Source of the DNA: Betaproteobacteria bacterium HGW-Betaproteobacteria-6
GTDB taxonomy: Bacteria > Pseudomonadota > Gammaproteobacteria > Burkholderiales > Rhodocyclaceae
Assembly: GCA_002842145.1 (NCBI GenBank)
Contig: PHCF01000025.1
Span: 1 to 33,837, forward strand
Reading direction: 5' to 3'
DNA: 33,837 nt
Program-made: the position numbers and the translations under genes
The notes under the pieces: generated by a model
The model's database searches: none
Told to the model about the DNA's origin: nothing
Seen by the model: the letters and a program-made list of their open reading frames with translations, nothing else
Shown here: piece after piece, positions 1 through 7,231 of the stretch
How positions within the stretch are numbered: position 1 is the stretch's first letter
Layout of the letters: the number at the start of each line of letters is the position of its first letter

Positions 1-558
1 GTGCGAGTCGCTGTAGAAATAACTGTCGGCGAAGCTGCCCCACCACAGGCCGAGCGATTCGAGCCAGGCTTCGACGCGGGCGATCTTGCCTTCGCGGAAG
101 GACGGCGTGCCGCTCGGCGAGCCTGAAAATCGCCCATTTTCCGGGTTGACCGTGGGAATGGTGCCGATCAGGTGCGGAATGCCGAATTCGCGGCCAATGG
201 CGCCGGTGACGAAGCTGTTGGTGGCCGTGACGATGGCGCACAGGTCGCCGGCGTCGAGGTGCTGGTTGACCAGCGTCCGGGCTGGCTGGCCGATGATCGG
301 CAGGATGTGGCGGGCCATGTATTCGCCGTGCCAGGCGTCGAGTTCCTGACGCGAATGGCGGGTCAGCGGGGCGAGCTGGAAATTCAGGAATTCGTAGATG
401 TCGAGCGTGCCGGCCTTGTATTGCTCGTAGAACTGGATATTTTTGGCTTCCTGCAACTCACGGTCGACGACGCCTTTACTGATCAGGAATTGCGCCCACT
501 CGAAGTCGGAGTCGCCGGTGAGCAGGGTGTTGTCGAGGTCGAAGAGGGCAAGGTTCAT
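1..558 (-). CDS. HAD-superfamily subfamily IB phosphatase-like hydrolase, C-terminus outside window
   Basis: The protein opens with the HAD motif I FDLDNTLL (residues 5-12), whose first Asp is the expected nucleophile. Motif II is VTATNS near residue 115, and FREGKI near residue 160 supplies the motif III Lys. The visible part ends at YSDSH, where the motif IV acidic residues begin, so the gene is cut by the window edge after 186 codons. This matches the HAD-IB group of small phosphoserine-phosphatase-like enzymes; the substrate cannot be read from sequence. Its ATG overlaps the hda stop (ATGA, 555-558), so the two are probably translationally coupled. A copy of the dispersed element lies inside the gene at 123-159 and encodes the peptide around IPTVNPENGRF. 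Confidence 0.85.
   Translation of the reverse strand, partial: MNLALFDLDNTLLTGDSDFEWAQFLISKGVVDRELQEAKNIQFYEQYKAGTLDIYEFLNFQLAPLTRHSRQELDAWHGEYMARHILPIIGQPARTLVNQHLDAGDLCAIVTATNSFVTGAIGREFGIPHLIGTIPTVNPENGRFSGSPSGTPSFREGKIARVEAWLESLGLWWGSFADSYFYSDSH
123..159 (+). repeat. Dispersed bipartite element, copy 1 (inside HAD gene)
   Basis: GAAAATCGCCCATTTTCC is followed by GGGTTGACCGTGGGAAT, with 21-22 bp to TTGACC. It lies in the coding sequence and reads IPTVNPENGRFS on the gene strand. One extra G in the core compared with the intergenic copies. Confidence 0.6.
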
Positions 559-1208
559 GAGGTGGTTTCCGTGTCGAGCAGTTCGCGCAGCAGGGGCAGG
601 GTGACGGCTCGTTTTTGTTCCAGGGTGTATTGGTCGAGTGCGACGACGATGGCGGACAGGGTACGCATGTCGCGCGGGGCGTGGCGCATCAGGTAATCGA
701 TGATTTCCGGCGTCAGCTTGAGGGCGCGTTCCCTGGCCTGGGTGGCCAGCGCTTCGGCTTTTTCAGCGTCGGACAGCGGCTGCAGCCGGCAGATCAGGCC
801 GGAACCGAGGCGGGTGCGCAGGTCTTCGCGCAGCTTGAGATGGGCTGGCGGCTGGGCGGCTGCAGTCAACAGCATGCCGGAGGCCATTTTCAGGCGGTTG
901 AAATGGTTGAAGAGGGCGATCTGGCCGGTTTCGTTCAGGTTTTCAACGTGATCGACGGCCAGTTGCTCAGTCGTCGGCGCGTTTTTCAGGGCCGGGTCGA
1001 CGGCCGCGTCGACATAGGCAAAACCGCTCGCCTGAAGCAAATGCGAGCATCCCGAGCCGGCTTCGCCCCACAGGCAGAAGGATGTGTCGGTGCGCGTTCC
1101 GGCCAGCCATTCGGTGAGCAGGGCCAGCGTTTCCACGTTGCCGCCGGCGACGAAGTTATCGAGCGTGGGCGAGCTTTCGGGCAGCAAATCGAGAATCAGC
1201 TGGCGCAT
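555..1208 (-). CDS. hda: DnaA regulatory inactivator Hda
   Basis: This is a 217-residue DnaA-related AAA+ protein. In known systems Hda binds the DNA-loaded beta clamp and stimulates hydrolysis of DnaA-ATP, which prevents re-initiation of replication. The N-terminus carries a clamp-binding-like QLILDL (residues 3-8). The Walker A region GEAGSGCS (about 48-55) has Cys where the Lys of a classical P-loop would be, as is usual in Hda, where this Lys is not kept. A sensor-2-like RDMRTL lies near the C-terminus. The start is the ATG giving MRQLIL; the frame stays open further upstream, but that extension has no family similarity. It is the first gene of the pair with the HAD phosphatase, overlapping it by 4 nt. 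Confidence 0.88.
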   Translation of the reverse strand: MRQLILDLLPESSPTLDNFVAGGNVETLALLTEWLAGTRTDTSFCLWGEAGSGCSHLLQASGFAYVDAAVDPALKNAPTTEQLAVDHVENLNETGQIALFNHFNRLKMASGMLLTAAAQPPAHLKLREDLRTRLGSGLICRLQPLSDAEKAEALATQARERALKLTPEIIDYLMRHAPRDMRTLSAIVVALDQYTLEQKRAVTLPLLRELLDTETTS

Positions 1209-1236
1209 CGGGATGGCGAATGGGAACGGGGGCGAA

Positions 1237-1242
1237 ATTCTA
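1237..1242 (-). promoter_or_regulatory. Possible extended -10 of the hda promoter
   Basis: On the minus strand TAGAAT (5 of 6 matches to TATAAT) is preceded by TGC, an extended -10 arrangement, about 30 nt upstream of the hda ATG. No convincing -35 is visible. Purely motif-based. Confidence 0.35.
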
Positions 1243-1288
1243 GCATTGCTCCCGACCCCGGCGCCGATTTCAGCCGGTGCTGCGATGT

Positions 1289-1600
1289 TTACACTGCGGC
1301 GCGCTGGAGAATGACGGCCAGTTGGGGGTAGTAGCCGGCACAACTGCTGCGGATCTGGCGCTCCATCTGCAGGCATTCCAGCGTGTTGCGGGCGGCCGGC
1401 GACTGACTCAGCAGATCGGGAAAGGCTTCGCGTACATCGACAACCGAGAAGATGGTGGTGAGAAGGCGGGCGCAGGCTTGATAGTAGGCCGGGTCGAGCC
1501 GGGCAAACTGGGCGCCACTGTCGCAGGTGTCCAGATAGGCAGCGGCCGAACTAGCCGAGGCGGCAAGGGAGCTGATCTGAGCTGGGTTGAGGTAGGACAT
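1289..1600 (-). CDS. Hypothetical protein, 103 aa, Ala/Ser-rich helical N-terminus
   Basis: I do not recognise this family. The start is supported by a strong ribosome binding site, AGGAGA 6 nt before the ATG. The N-terminal third is rich in Ala and Ser, and there are three Cys residues spread through the chain. No signal peptide or transmembrane segment is evident. It lies 23 nt downstream of another small ORF on the same strand, so the two look like a bicistronic unit. It is 80 nt upstream of hda but probably unrelated to it. The good Shine-Dalgarno site and intact frame argue that it is a real gene. Confidence 0.6.
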   Translation of the reverse strand: MSYLNPAQISSLAASASSAAAYLDTCDSGAQFARLDPAYYQACARLLTTIFSVVDVREAFPDLLSQSPAARNTLECLQMERQIRSSCAGYYPQLAVILQRAAV

Positions 1601-1623
1601 GGCGCATCTCCTTCGGTAAAGCT

Positions 1624-1737
1624 CTACCGGAAAATTAACCCGGCAAGTTCATTAACGGCAGGAAATGCTTCACGTTTAGTGCATTTACGCGCTGTAACAC
1701 CTGGATACAGCGCGCATACAAGTCGGCTATCCGGCAT
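1624..1737 (-). CDS. Small ORF, 37 aa, with strong ribosome binding site
   Basis: A short frame starting MPDSRLVCAL and ending ELAGLIFR. An AAGGAG motif 6 nt before the ATG is near-ideal, which is the main support. The frame is open for 12 more codons upstream to an ATG giving MSDHHHLL, but that start has no ribosome binding site. It is followed after 23 nt by the 103-residue ORF, itself with a good ribosome binding site. Function unknown; it could be a leader peptide rather than a stable protein. Confidence 0.4.
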   Translation of the reverse strand: MPDSRLVCALYPGVTARKCTKREAFPAVNELAGLIFR

Positions 1738-1893
1738 GGCGGTCTCCTTGAGGAGGTGATGGTGATCGCTCATGCAAAAATCGGGCGAGTGTTGCCGGCG
1801 CCCTTTTCCATCGCGGGTTCGCCTGTCGCGGTCCGCCCTCGGGGGGAGGGGTGTAAGGTATTCCGACAGTCGTGTATGGCGAATGGCCGGGCT

Positions 1894-1916
1894 GCGGGGC
1901 CAGGATTGCACCCCGC
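1894..1916 (-). terminator. Weak hairpin just downstream of tyrS
   Basis: Arms GCGGGG and CCCCGC enclose an 11-nt loop, 14 nt past the tyrS stop. No T-tract follows on the minus strand, so it is at best a poor intrinsic terminator or a 3'-end stabilising hairpin. The rest of the 1738-1929 gap shows nothing else I can support. Confidence 0.25.
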
Positions 1917-1929
1917 ACGACGTAGTCGC

Positions 1930-3158
1930 TTACTGCCAGCTGACCAGTCCGTAGTTCTTTTTGCCTCGGCGCAGGATGGTGAAACGGCCGTAGAGGCGCT
2001 CGTCGTCGGCAATCTGGTGGTCGATGGCGTCGGCTTTTTGGCCGTTGATGGCGACGCTGCCGCTCTGGATGAAGGTACGTGCTTCGGATTTGGATTTGGC
2101 CAAGCCGGCGGCGACCAGGGCATCAATCAGGCTGCCAGCCGATTTTTCGATCTGAACGCCGGGCATGCCGTCCTGAGCCAGTTGCTCGAGGTCGTTTTCG
2201 GTCAGATTTTCCAGTTGACCGTGGAAGAGGCTGTCGGTGATGCGGCGGGCGGCCATCAGGGCCACTTCGCCGTGCACCAGGCGGGTCGCTTCCTCGGCCA
2301 GGATGCGCTGGGCTTCCGGCTTGGTGCCGCCGGCCTTGTCGGTGGCCTCGATTTCGGCGATGCGGGCGACCGGCAGGAAGGTGAAGAAATTCATGAACTT
2401 GTAGACGTCGGCATCGCTGGTGTTGAGCCAGAACTGGTAGAAGGCGTAGGGCGAGGTCTTTTTCGGGTCGAGCCAGATGGCGCCGGATTCGGTCTTGCCG
2501 AACTTGGTGCCGGGTGCAGACGGCGCGTCAGATCGGTGCCGGCAACGATGTTGCCCCACTGGTCGGAGCCGCCAATCTGCAGGACGCAGCCGTAGCGCTT
2601 GTTGAGTTCGGCGAAGTCGTAGCCCTGAAGCAGGCTGTACGAGAATTCGGTGTAGGAAATGCCCTGGTCTTCGCGGGCCAGGCGCTGCTGCACCGATTCT
2701 TTCTTGATCATGGCATTGACCGAGAAATGCTTGCCGATATCGCGCATGAATTCGAGACAGTTCATGCCGCCGAACCAGTCGTAATTGTTGGCCATGATGG
2801 CCGCGTTGGCGCCGTCGAACTGGAGGAAGGGCTCAACCTGGCCGCGGATCTTGTCGACCCAGGTGGCGATCACGTCCGGCGTGTTGAGCTTGCGCTCGGT
2901 CGCCTTGAAGCTCGGGTCGCCGATCATACCGGTGGCGCCGCCGACCAGCGCGATGGGCTTGTGGCCGGCTTGCTGGAAGCGCTTGAGGATGAGCACGGGG
3001 ACCAGGTGACCGAGGTGCAGGCTGTCCGCCGTCGGGTCGAAGCCGCAATAGAGCGTTACCGATTTCTCCGTCAGCAGCTTGTCGAGCGCCTGGGCGTCGG
3101 TGATCTGGGCGATCAGGCCGCGATCGTGCAGATCCTGGATGAGGGGGGACTGGTACAT
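1930..3158 (-). pseudogene. tyrS: Tyrosyl-tRNA synthetase, disrupted by an internal out-of-frame deletion
   Basis: TyrS charges tRNA-Tyr. The 5' frame (start [10 protein letters not shown], class I HIGH motif as HLGH at residues 48-51, conserved GGSDQWGN) is intact to LTRRLH at residue 215. The reading then continues in another frame with GTKFGKTES (the KMSKS-equivalent loop as KFGKT), the anticodon-binding region and the S4-like C-terminus, ending at 1930. Compared with E. coli TyrS as I recall it, about 16 residues (normally reading like QNQVFGLTVPLITKAD) are missing between His and Gly, with 2 nt remaining. This implies a deletion of about 46 nt at 2511-2514. As written it would give a truncated protein lacking the KMSKS loop and tRNA-binding domain. 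Because TyrS is essential, either a second synthetase exists elsewhere or this is a sequence error. Confidence 0.85.
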
Positions 3159-3254
3159 TGCGTTTTCTCCACGGAGCAGCGCCGCCGGCGCCGGAAATTC
3201 GAACCCGCGATTTTAGCAGAGCAGCCGGCGGTCTTTTCGGGGGCGGCGCGTGAT

Positions 3255-3292
3255 TTGAAATTTGGCGGTTTTTCCCGGTTGACCGTGGGGAA
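3255..3292 (+). repeat. Dispersed bipartite element, copy 2 (intergenic)
   Basis: The left block GAAATTTGGCG and the right block CCCGGTTGACCGTGGGGAA have 22 bp from GAAATTT to TTGACC. It lies in the 137-bp gap between the tyrS start and the 3' end of the HrgA-like gene (3296), ending 4 bp from that gene's stop codon. The right block contains the inverted repeat CGGT-TG-ACCG. Confidence 0.75.
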
Positions 3293-3295
3293 CAG

Positions 3296-4267
3296 CTATT
3301 CGGCCACTTCGGGCAAATCCCAATTGCCTACCCGAGCGTTGTCGGTCTGGTGGAATTGCCTGACCCAGCTGATGAAGTTCTGGAAATCGCTGTTCTCCAT
3401 GGCCAAGCGATTGCAGGCGTCCCAGTCGATATCTGATCGCTCACGAGCCGGGATGAGAATTTCGCTTTCACTTGGGTCTGCAGCATTTAAACGTATCAGG
3501 CCGATGCCGTAGGAGGCAGCGAGCAGATGCAATTCTTTCATTGCGGATTCCTGAATCTCTCCGGCAACCAAGTAACCGAGATTGGCCCATGATGAGTTGG
3601 AAACTGCCTGGAACCAGACTTCACGAACATTGGCGCGATTGATCAGTAGCTTGACCTCGAACGACCATAAACGTGCTCGCTGGGCCGCGACCTGTTGCAC
3701 GCAGGCGCGAATTTCACGGTCCCAACTGGAACCGAGGTCTTCCAGCGCAACGAGATCGGGAAATAACCATTTGTTTCCGTTGGGACCATTTCGGTTTGAA
3801 GAGCGTTTTTCATCAATCCGCTTCGGGTAAAGCGCCCATTCGCTGTGGAGGTAGAGGCACAGCAGCGGATACAGATCATGCTCGGTCAGTTTTCCTGCAC
3901 TGGGCGCGGCTGGTTTTTCTGCCTCGGCAATTTCTGCAGCCTCACTGACAGCGGTCCAGTAATACTGACGAGGGCGGCCTTCGGTGGTGCGTACCTGTGG
4001 CCATCGTTTCTGGACTTCCGGTCGATTGGCGCTAATTTCCGCTACGAGCTGGTAGAGAAAAGTTGCATCCTCGCTCAAGTCCTGCTGGCTGTTTTGTCGT
4101 TTTACTTCACACGCTTCGCGCAGGTTCTCAAACATCCAGAGCGCTATTTGTCGGGCAGTGAAACGTTCTTCCGGGCGCGCTTTCAGGAAGTCGACGATGG
4201 TTTGGCGTAAATTCAGTTTCGCGGTCATGGTTAGGACGGCATTCCATTGGTTTCGGTTGTTTGCCAT
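3296..4267 (-). CDS. HrgA/COG2958-like protein: helix-turn-helix domain plus PD-(D/E)XK-like domain
   Basis: The 323-residue frame begins with a winged-helix-like segment (about 18-50, [12 protein letters not shown] then [11 protein letters not shown]) typical of the HrgA/COG2958 family, first named in Helicobacter restriction loci. The C-terminal half shows a PD-(D/E)XK-type arrangement: P170-D171, then E204-V205-K206, then a Gln-containing helix around [12 protein letters not shown] (218-229). I infer a nuclease-like fold; activity is not proven by motifs. Sampled base composition is near 52 percent GC against about 65 percent in neighbouring genes, suggesting horizontal acquisition. The start is uncertain: M1 (MANNRNQWN) has a weak ribosome binding site, and M14 (MTAKLNLRQ) matches the usual family N-terminus. 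It stands alone, divergent from purM, with no methylase or recognition subunit visible. Confidence 0.75.
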   Translation of the reverse strand: MANNRNQWNAVLTMTAKLNLRQTIVDFLKARPEERFTARQIALWMFENLREACEVKRQNSQQDLSEDATFLYQLVAEISANRPEVQKRWPQVRTTEGRPRQYYWTAVSEAAEIAEAEKPAAPSAGKLTEHDLYPLLCLYLHSEWALYPKRIDEKRSSNRNGPNGNKWLFPDLVALEDLGSSWDREIRACVQQVAAQRARLWSFEVKLLINRANVREVWFQAVSNSSWANLGYLVAGEIQESAMKELHLLAASYGIGLIRLNAADPSESEILIPARERSDIDWDACNRLAMENSDFQNFISWVRQFHQTDNARVGNWDLPEVAE

Positions 4268-4347
4268 ATTAGTTCATCCCGATGCCATCGGTTGCGGCCG
4301 GATTCCTTTGGCTGGCCGGTGGGTTAGGGCGCAAAGACGGTTTCGGG

Positions 4348-4353
4348 TAAAAT
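4348..4353 (+). promoter_or_regulatory. Possible purM promoter -10 element
   Basis: TAAAAT lies 47 nt upstream of the purM ATG, with TTAGGG as a poor -35 18 nt before it. The stretch 4268-4400 between the divergent HrgA-like gene and purM holds nothing else I can support. Confidence 0.35.
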
Positions 4354-4400
4354 CGCCGTTTTTTCCAGCAGCCTTGGCTGCCCCTTGGCGCCTAAAGACC

Positions 4401-5444
4401 ATGACCCAGAACACTTCCCTCTCCTACCGTGATGCCGGCGTCGATATCGATGCGGGCGATGCCCTCGTCGAACGTATCAAGCCGCTTGCCCGCAAGACCC
4501 TGCGCGACGGCGTGCTGGGCGGCATCGGCGGCTTCGGCGCGCTGTTCGAAGTGCCGAAGCGCTACAAGGAGCCGGTGCTGGTGTCCGGTACCGACGGTGT
4601 CGGCACCAAGCTGCGCCTGGCGTTTGACCTGAATCGTCACGATACGGTCGGGCAGGATCTGGTCGCCATGAGCGTCAATGACATCCTGGTCCTGGGCGCC
4701 GAGTCGCTGTTTTTCCTCGATTACTTTGCCTGCGGCAAGCTCGATGTCGATACCGCCGCTGCGGTCGTCGGTGGCATCGCCAAGGGGTGCGAACTGGCCG
4801 GCTGCGCGTTGATCGGTGGCGAAACCGCCGAAATGCCGGGCATGTACCCGGCCGGCGAATACGATCTGGCCGGTTTTGCCGTCGGTGTGGTTGAGAAATC
4901 TAAGGCCATCGACGGCAAGGCTTCGATCGCCCCGGGCGACGTGGTCCTTGGCCTGGCCTCCTCGGGCGCCCATTCCAACGGTTACTCGCTGGTCCGCAAG
5001 ATCATCGAACGCTCGAAGCCGGACATGAACGCCCCGTTCGATGGCGAACGGACTTTGGCCGAGGTCGTCATGGCGCCAACCCGCATCTACGTCAAGCAGG
5101 TGCTGGCAACGATGGAAAAGGTCACGATCAAGGGCATGGCCCACATTACCGGCGGCGGCCTGCTCGAAAACGTGCCGCGCGTCCTGCCGGACAACACCGT
5201 GGCCGAACTGGAAAAGGCCGCCTGGCCGCGTCCCAAGCTGTTCGACTGGATGCAGGCTGAAGGCAACGTTGCCGAGAACGAAATGCACCGCGTCTTCAAC
5301 TGCGGTATCGGTTTGGTCGTCGTGGTTGCTGCGGCTGATGCCGACGCCGCCATGGCCGAGCTCAAGGCGCAGGGCGAAGCCGTTTATCGCATCGGCAAGA
5401 TCCGGGCGCGTTCGGGTGACGAAGCGCAGACCGTCGTGGTCTAA
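4401..5444 (+). CDS. purM: Phosphoribosylformylglycinamidine cyclo-ligase
   Basis: AIR synthetase closes the imidazole ring of purines, converting FGAM to AIR with ATP. The 347-residue length is normal. Family hallmarks are visible: [16 protein letters not shown] at the N-terminus, the glycine-rich [14 protein letters not shown] nucleotide region, [62 protein letters not shown] and [11 protein letters not shown]. The start is the ATG giving [13 protein letters not shown]; upstream codons in the same frame belong to the intergenic region and antisense of the neighbour. purN, a different step of the same pathway, lies 16 kb away in another operon, so the pathway is dispersed. An RlpA-like gene follows within 10 nt. 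Confidence 0.95.
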   Translation: MTQNTSLSYRDAGVDIDAGDALVERIKPLARKTLRDGVLGGIGGFGALFEVPKRYKEPVLVSGTDGVGTKLRLAFDLNRHDTVGQDLVAMSVNDILVLGAESLFFLDYFACGKLDVDTAAAVVGGIAKGCELAGCALIGGETAEMPGMYPAGEYDLAGFAVGVVEKSKAIDGKASIAPGDVVLGLASSGAHSNGYSLVRKIIERSKPDMNAPFDGERTLAEVVMAPTRIYVKQVLATMEKVTIKGMAHITGGGLLENVPRVLPDNTVAELEKAAWPRPKLFDWMQAEGNVAENEMHRVFNCGIGLVVVVAAADADAAMAELKAQGEAVYRIGKIRARSGDEAQTVVV

Positions 5445-5451
5445 AAAAGCG

Positions 5452-6039
5452 TTGCGGGCCGCGGCGATAGTCGCCTGCGGCCTGTTTCTGCTCAATGGCT
5501 GGTCTTCCGTCCGGGCGGCGAGCAACAAGCCGCTGCACCAGGCGGCAATCAAAAGTGGCCAACAGTCGGCGCGTCGCGCCGGGCCGGCCCCGGCATTCGG
5601 GGCGGCTGACCTGATCGAGGATGGCGTCCCCGGCTTGCGCGGCCTGGCCAGTTTTTACGGCAAGAAATTCGATGGCCGCCAGACAGCTACCGGCCAACGT
5701 TTCGACGCCCGGCAATTTACCGCTGCCAGCAATCGCTTCCCGCTCGGCACCCTGCTCGCCGTCCGGCGGGCCGACAACGACCGGTGCGCCATCGTCACGG
5801 TCAACGACCGGATGCACCCGAAACACCGCAAGCGGATCATCGACGTCTCGCGCAGCGTCGCCGAATACCTCGGCATGGTTCGGGCCGGCGTTGTCTTTGT
5901 CAGCGTGGCACCCGTGAAAAAGGGCCGACCCGATGCTGGCGCCGCCTTGTGTCACGCCGCCTTCGAACCCGAGCCGGAATGCGAATCCTGCGGTCAACCG
6001 CAAAAAATGCCGGAATTCCTCCCGCCGATCGAAAGCTGA
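5452..6039 (+). CDS. RlpA-like secreted double-psi beta-barrel protein
   Basis: The mature part matches the RlpA double-psi beta-barrel: GLASFYGKKFDGRQTATGQRF, FTAASNRFPLGTLLAVRR, then IVTVNDRMHPKHRKRIIDVS with the conserved Asp region. RlpA proteins are peptidoglycan-acting septal or surface lytic transglycosylases, or binders of that class; enzymatic activity here is inferred. No ATG precedes the domain in this frame. The TTG at 5452, 8 nt after the purM stop, gives a plausible signal peptide (hydrophobic AAAIVACGLFLLNGW, then VRAAS cleavage site), so I take it as the start, with no good ribosome binding site. No SPOR domain follows the barrel, and the C-terminus has a CESC pair. Probably cotranscribed with purM. 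Confidence 0.7.
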   Translation: MRAAAIVACGLFLLNGWSSVRAASNKPLHQAAIKSGQQSARRAGPAPAFGAADLIEDGVPGLRGLASFYGKKFDGRQTATGQRFDARQFTAASNRFPLGTLLAVRRADNDRCAIVTVNDRMHPKHRKRIIDVSRSVAEYLGMVRAGVVFVSVAPVKKGRPDAGAALCHAAFEPEPECESCGQPQKMPEFLPPIES

Positions 6040-6067
6040 TTTTTATCGGAAAGCCGGGTCGCTTCGT

Positions 6068-6073
6068 TACAAT
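6068..6073 (+). promoter_or_regulatory. Possible -10 of the RND efflux operon promoter
   Basis: TACAAT lies 15 nt upstream of the inverted repeat at 6088-6101 in the 82-bp gap before the adaptor gene. No clear -35 is seen, so the assignment is weak. Confidence 0.3.
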
Positions 6074-6087
6074 TCCGGCTATTGCTG

Positions 6088-6101
6088 ACTGTCCGGTCAG
6101 T
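6088..6101 (+). promoter_or_regulatory. Putative TetR-family operator before the RND efflux genes
   Basis: ACTGTCCGGTCAGT is a 14-bp inverted repeat with one mismatched pair, resembling operators of TetR-type repressors that control RND pumps. It sits between a candidate -10 and the adaptor start codon, where a bound repressor would block transcription. No tetR-like gene is present in the window, so the regulator would have to be encoded elsewhere. Confidence 0.4.
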
Positions 6102-6121
6102 TCGTCCTTTTGCCGAATGCC

Positions 6122-7231
6122 ATGAAAAAAAATACCCGTTTCGGAGTCATCGCCATCGCCCTTGTCGGTCTGGCTGGCTTGGGCTATTTCGCCTACACCG
6201 CCAATCGCGCCCCGATGGCCGGGACGCCTGCGCCGGGCAGTGCGCCGGTCAGCATTCCGACGGCAGTAGAGGTGGCACGGGTGGCGGCCAGCGATTTTGC
6301 CGACGACGTGGCGGCGGTCGGTACACTGAAATCCAACGAATCGGTTGTCCTGCGTCCGGAAACGGCGGGGAGGGTGGCCGCCATCGGTTTCAAGGACGGC
6401 GCTGTCGTGGCCAAGGGGGCGGTGCTCGTGGTATTCGATGCCGCGATCCAGGATGCCGAAGTGCAGCAGGCCCGGGCCAATCTGGCGCTGGCCAAAAGCA
6501 GCTACGAACGGAATGTCGAGCTGGTCGGCAAGAAATTCCTGAGCCAGCAGGCGCTCGACAGCTCGGCGGCGACGCTCAAGGTGCAGGAAGCAGCGGTCCG
6601 GCTGGCCGAGGCCAAGGCCGCAAAAATGCGCATCAAGGCGCCGTTCACCGGCATGGTCGGGTTGCGCAACGTGAGCGTCGGCGATTACCTCAAGGATGGC
6701 CAGGATCTGATCAACATCGAGGATGTCGCCACCTTGCGCGTCGATTTCAAGCTGCCGGAAAACTATCTTGGGCGGATCGGCAAGGGGCAGGTCGTCGAGG
6801 TGCAGAGCGATGCCCTGCCGGGCGAGCGCTTCAAGGCCGTACTCGATGCCATCGACCCGCTGGTCGACGAGAACGGCCGCTCGATTTCGGCCCGCGCCCG
6901 GCTCGATAACGCCAAGGGCAAGCTGCGGCCCGGCATGTTCGTTCGCGTCCGCCTGTTGTTCGGCGAACGCAAGGGCGTGCTCATGGTGCCCGAACAGGCC
7001 ATCGTGCCGGGCGGCCAGCCGGCGGTGTTCAAGGTTGTCGACGACAAGGCCAGTCTGGTCAAGGTCAAACTCGGGGTTCGCCGCGCGGCGCAGGTTGAAA
7101 TCGTGGAAGGGCTGGCCGCCGGCGATGTCGTCGTCACCGCCGGCCAGTTGAAGCTGCGCGATGGCGCGGCGGTGCGCCCGGTGGGCGACGGCGCGCCGAA
7201 GAGTGGCCAAGGGACGGCGGCCGGCAAATGA
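6122..7231 (+). CDS. RND efflux periplasmic adaptor (membrane fusion protein)
   Basis: A 369-residue HlyD/AcrA-type adaptor linking an inner-membrane RND pump to an outer-membrane channel. An N-terminal hydrophobic segment (about 7-25) anchors or exports it. The barrel-sandwich half-motif VGTLKSNESVVLRPETAGRVAA and its partner MRIKAPFTGMVGLRNVSVGDYL flank a helical hairpin (about 105-165, Gln/Ala-rich). The beta-barrel follows, ending with a membrane-proximal region around VPEQAIVPGGQPAVF. The ATG at 6122 (MKKNTRF) is preferred to a TTG 12 nt upstream. The stop overlaps the pump start (ATGA), implying coupled translation. No outer-membrane factor gene is nearby, so the complex must borrow one. 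Substrate unknown. Confidence 0.9.
   Translation: MKKNTRFGVIAIALVGLAGLGYFAYTANRAPMAGTPAPGSAPVSIPTAVEVARVAASDFADDVAAVGTLKSNESVVLRPETAGRVAAIGFKDGAVVAKGAVLVVFDAAIQDAEVQQARANLALAKSSYERNVELVGKKFLSQQALDSSAATLKVQEAAVRLAEAKAAKMRIKAPFTGMVGLRNVSVGDYLKDGQDLINIEDVATLRVDFKLPENYLGRIGKGQVVEVQSDALPGERFKAVLDAIDPLVDENGRSISARARLDNAKGKLRPGMFVRVRLLFGERKGVLMVPEQAIVPGGQPAVFKVVDDKASLVKVKLGVRRAAQVEIVEGLAAGDVVVTAGQLKLRDGAAVRPVGDGAPKSGQGTAAGK

Noticed and set aside
5795-5812. ACGGTCAACGACC in the RlpA-like gene as another dispersed-element copy
   Set aside because: No left AT-rich block at the expected spacing, and the peptide VTVNDR is the normal RlpA motif.
5900-7210. A 436-codon minus-strand open frame over the RND adaptor
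   Set aside because: Antisense shadow; no motif, no ribosome binding site, and the plus strand has a clear adaptor protein.
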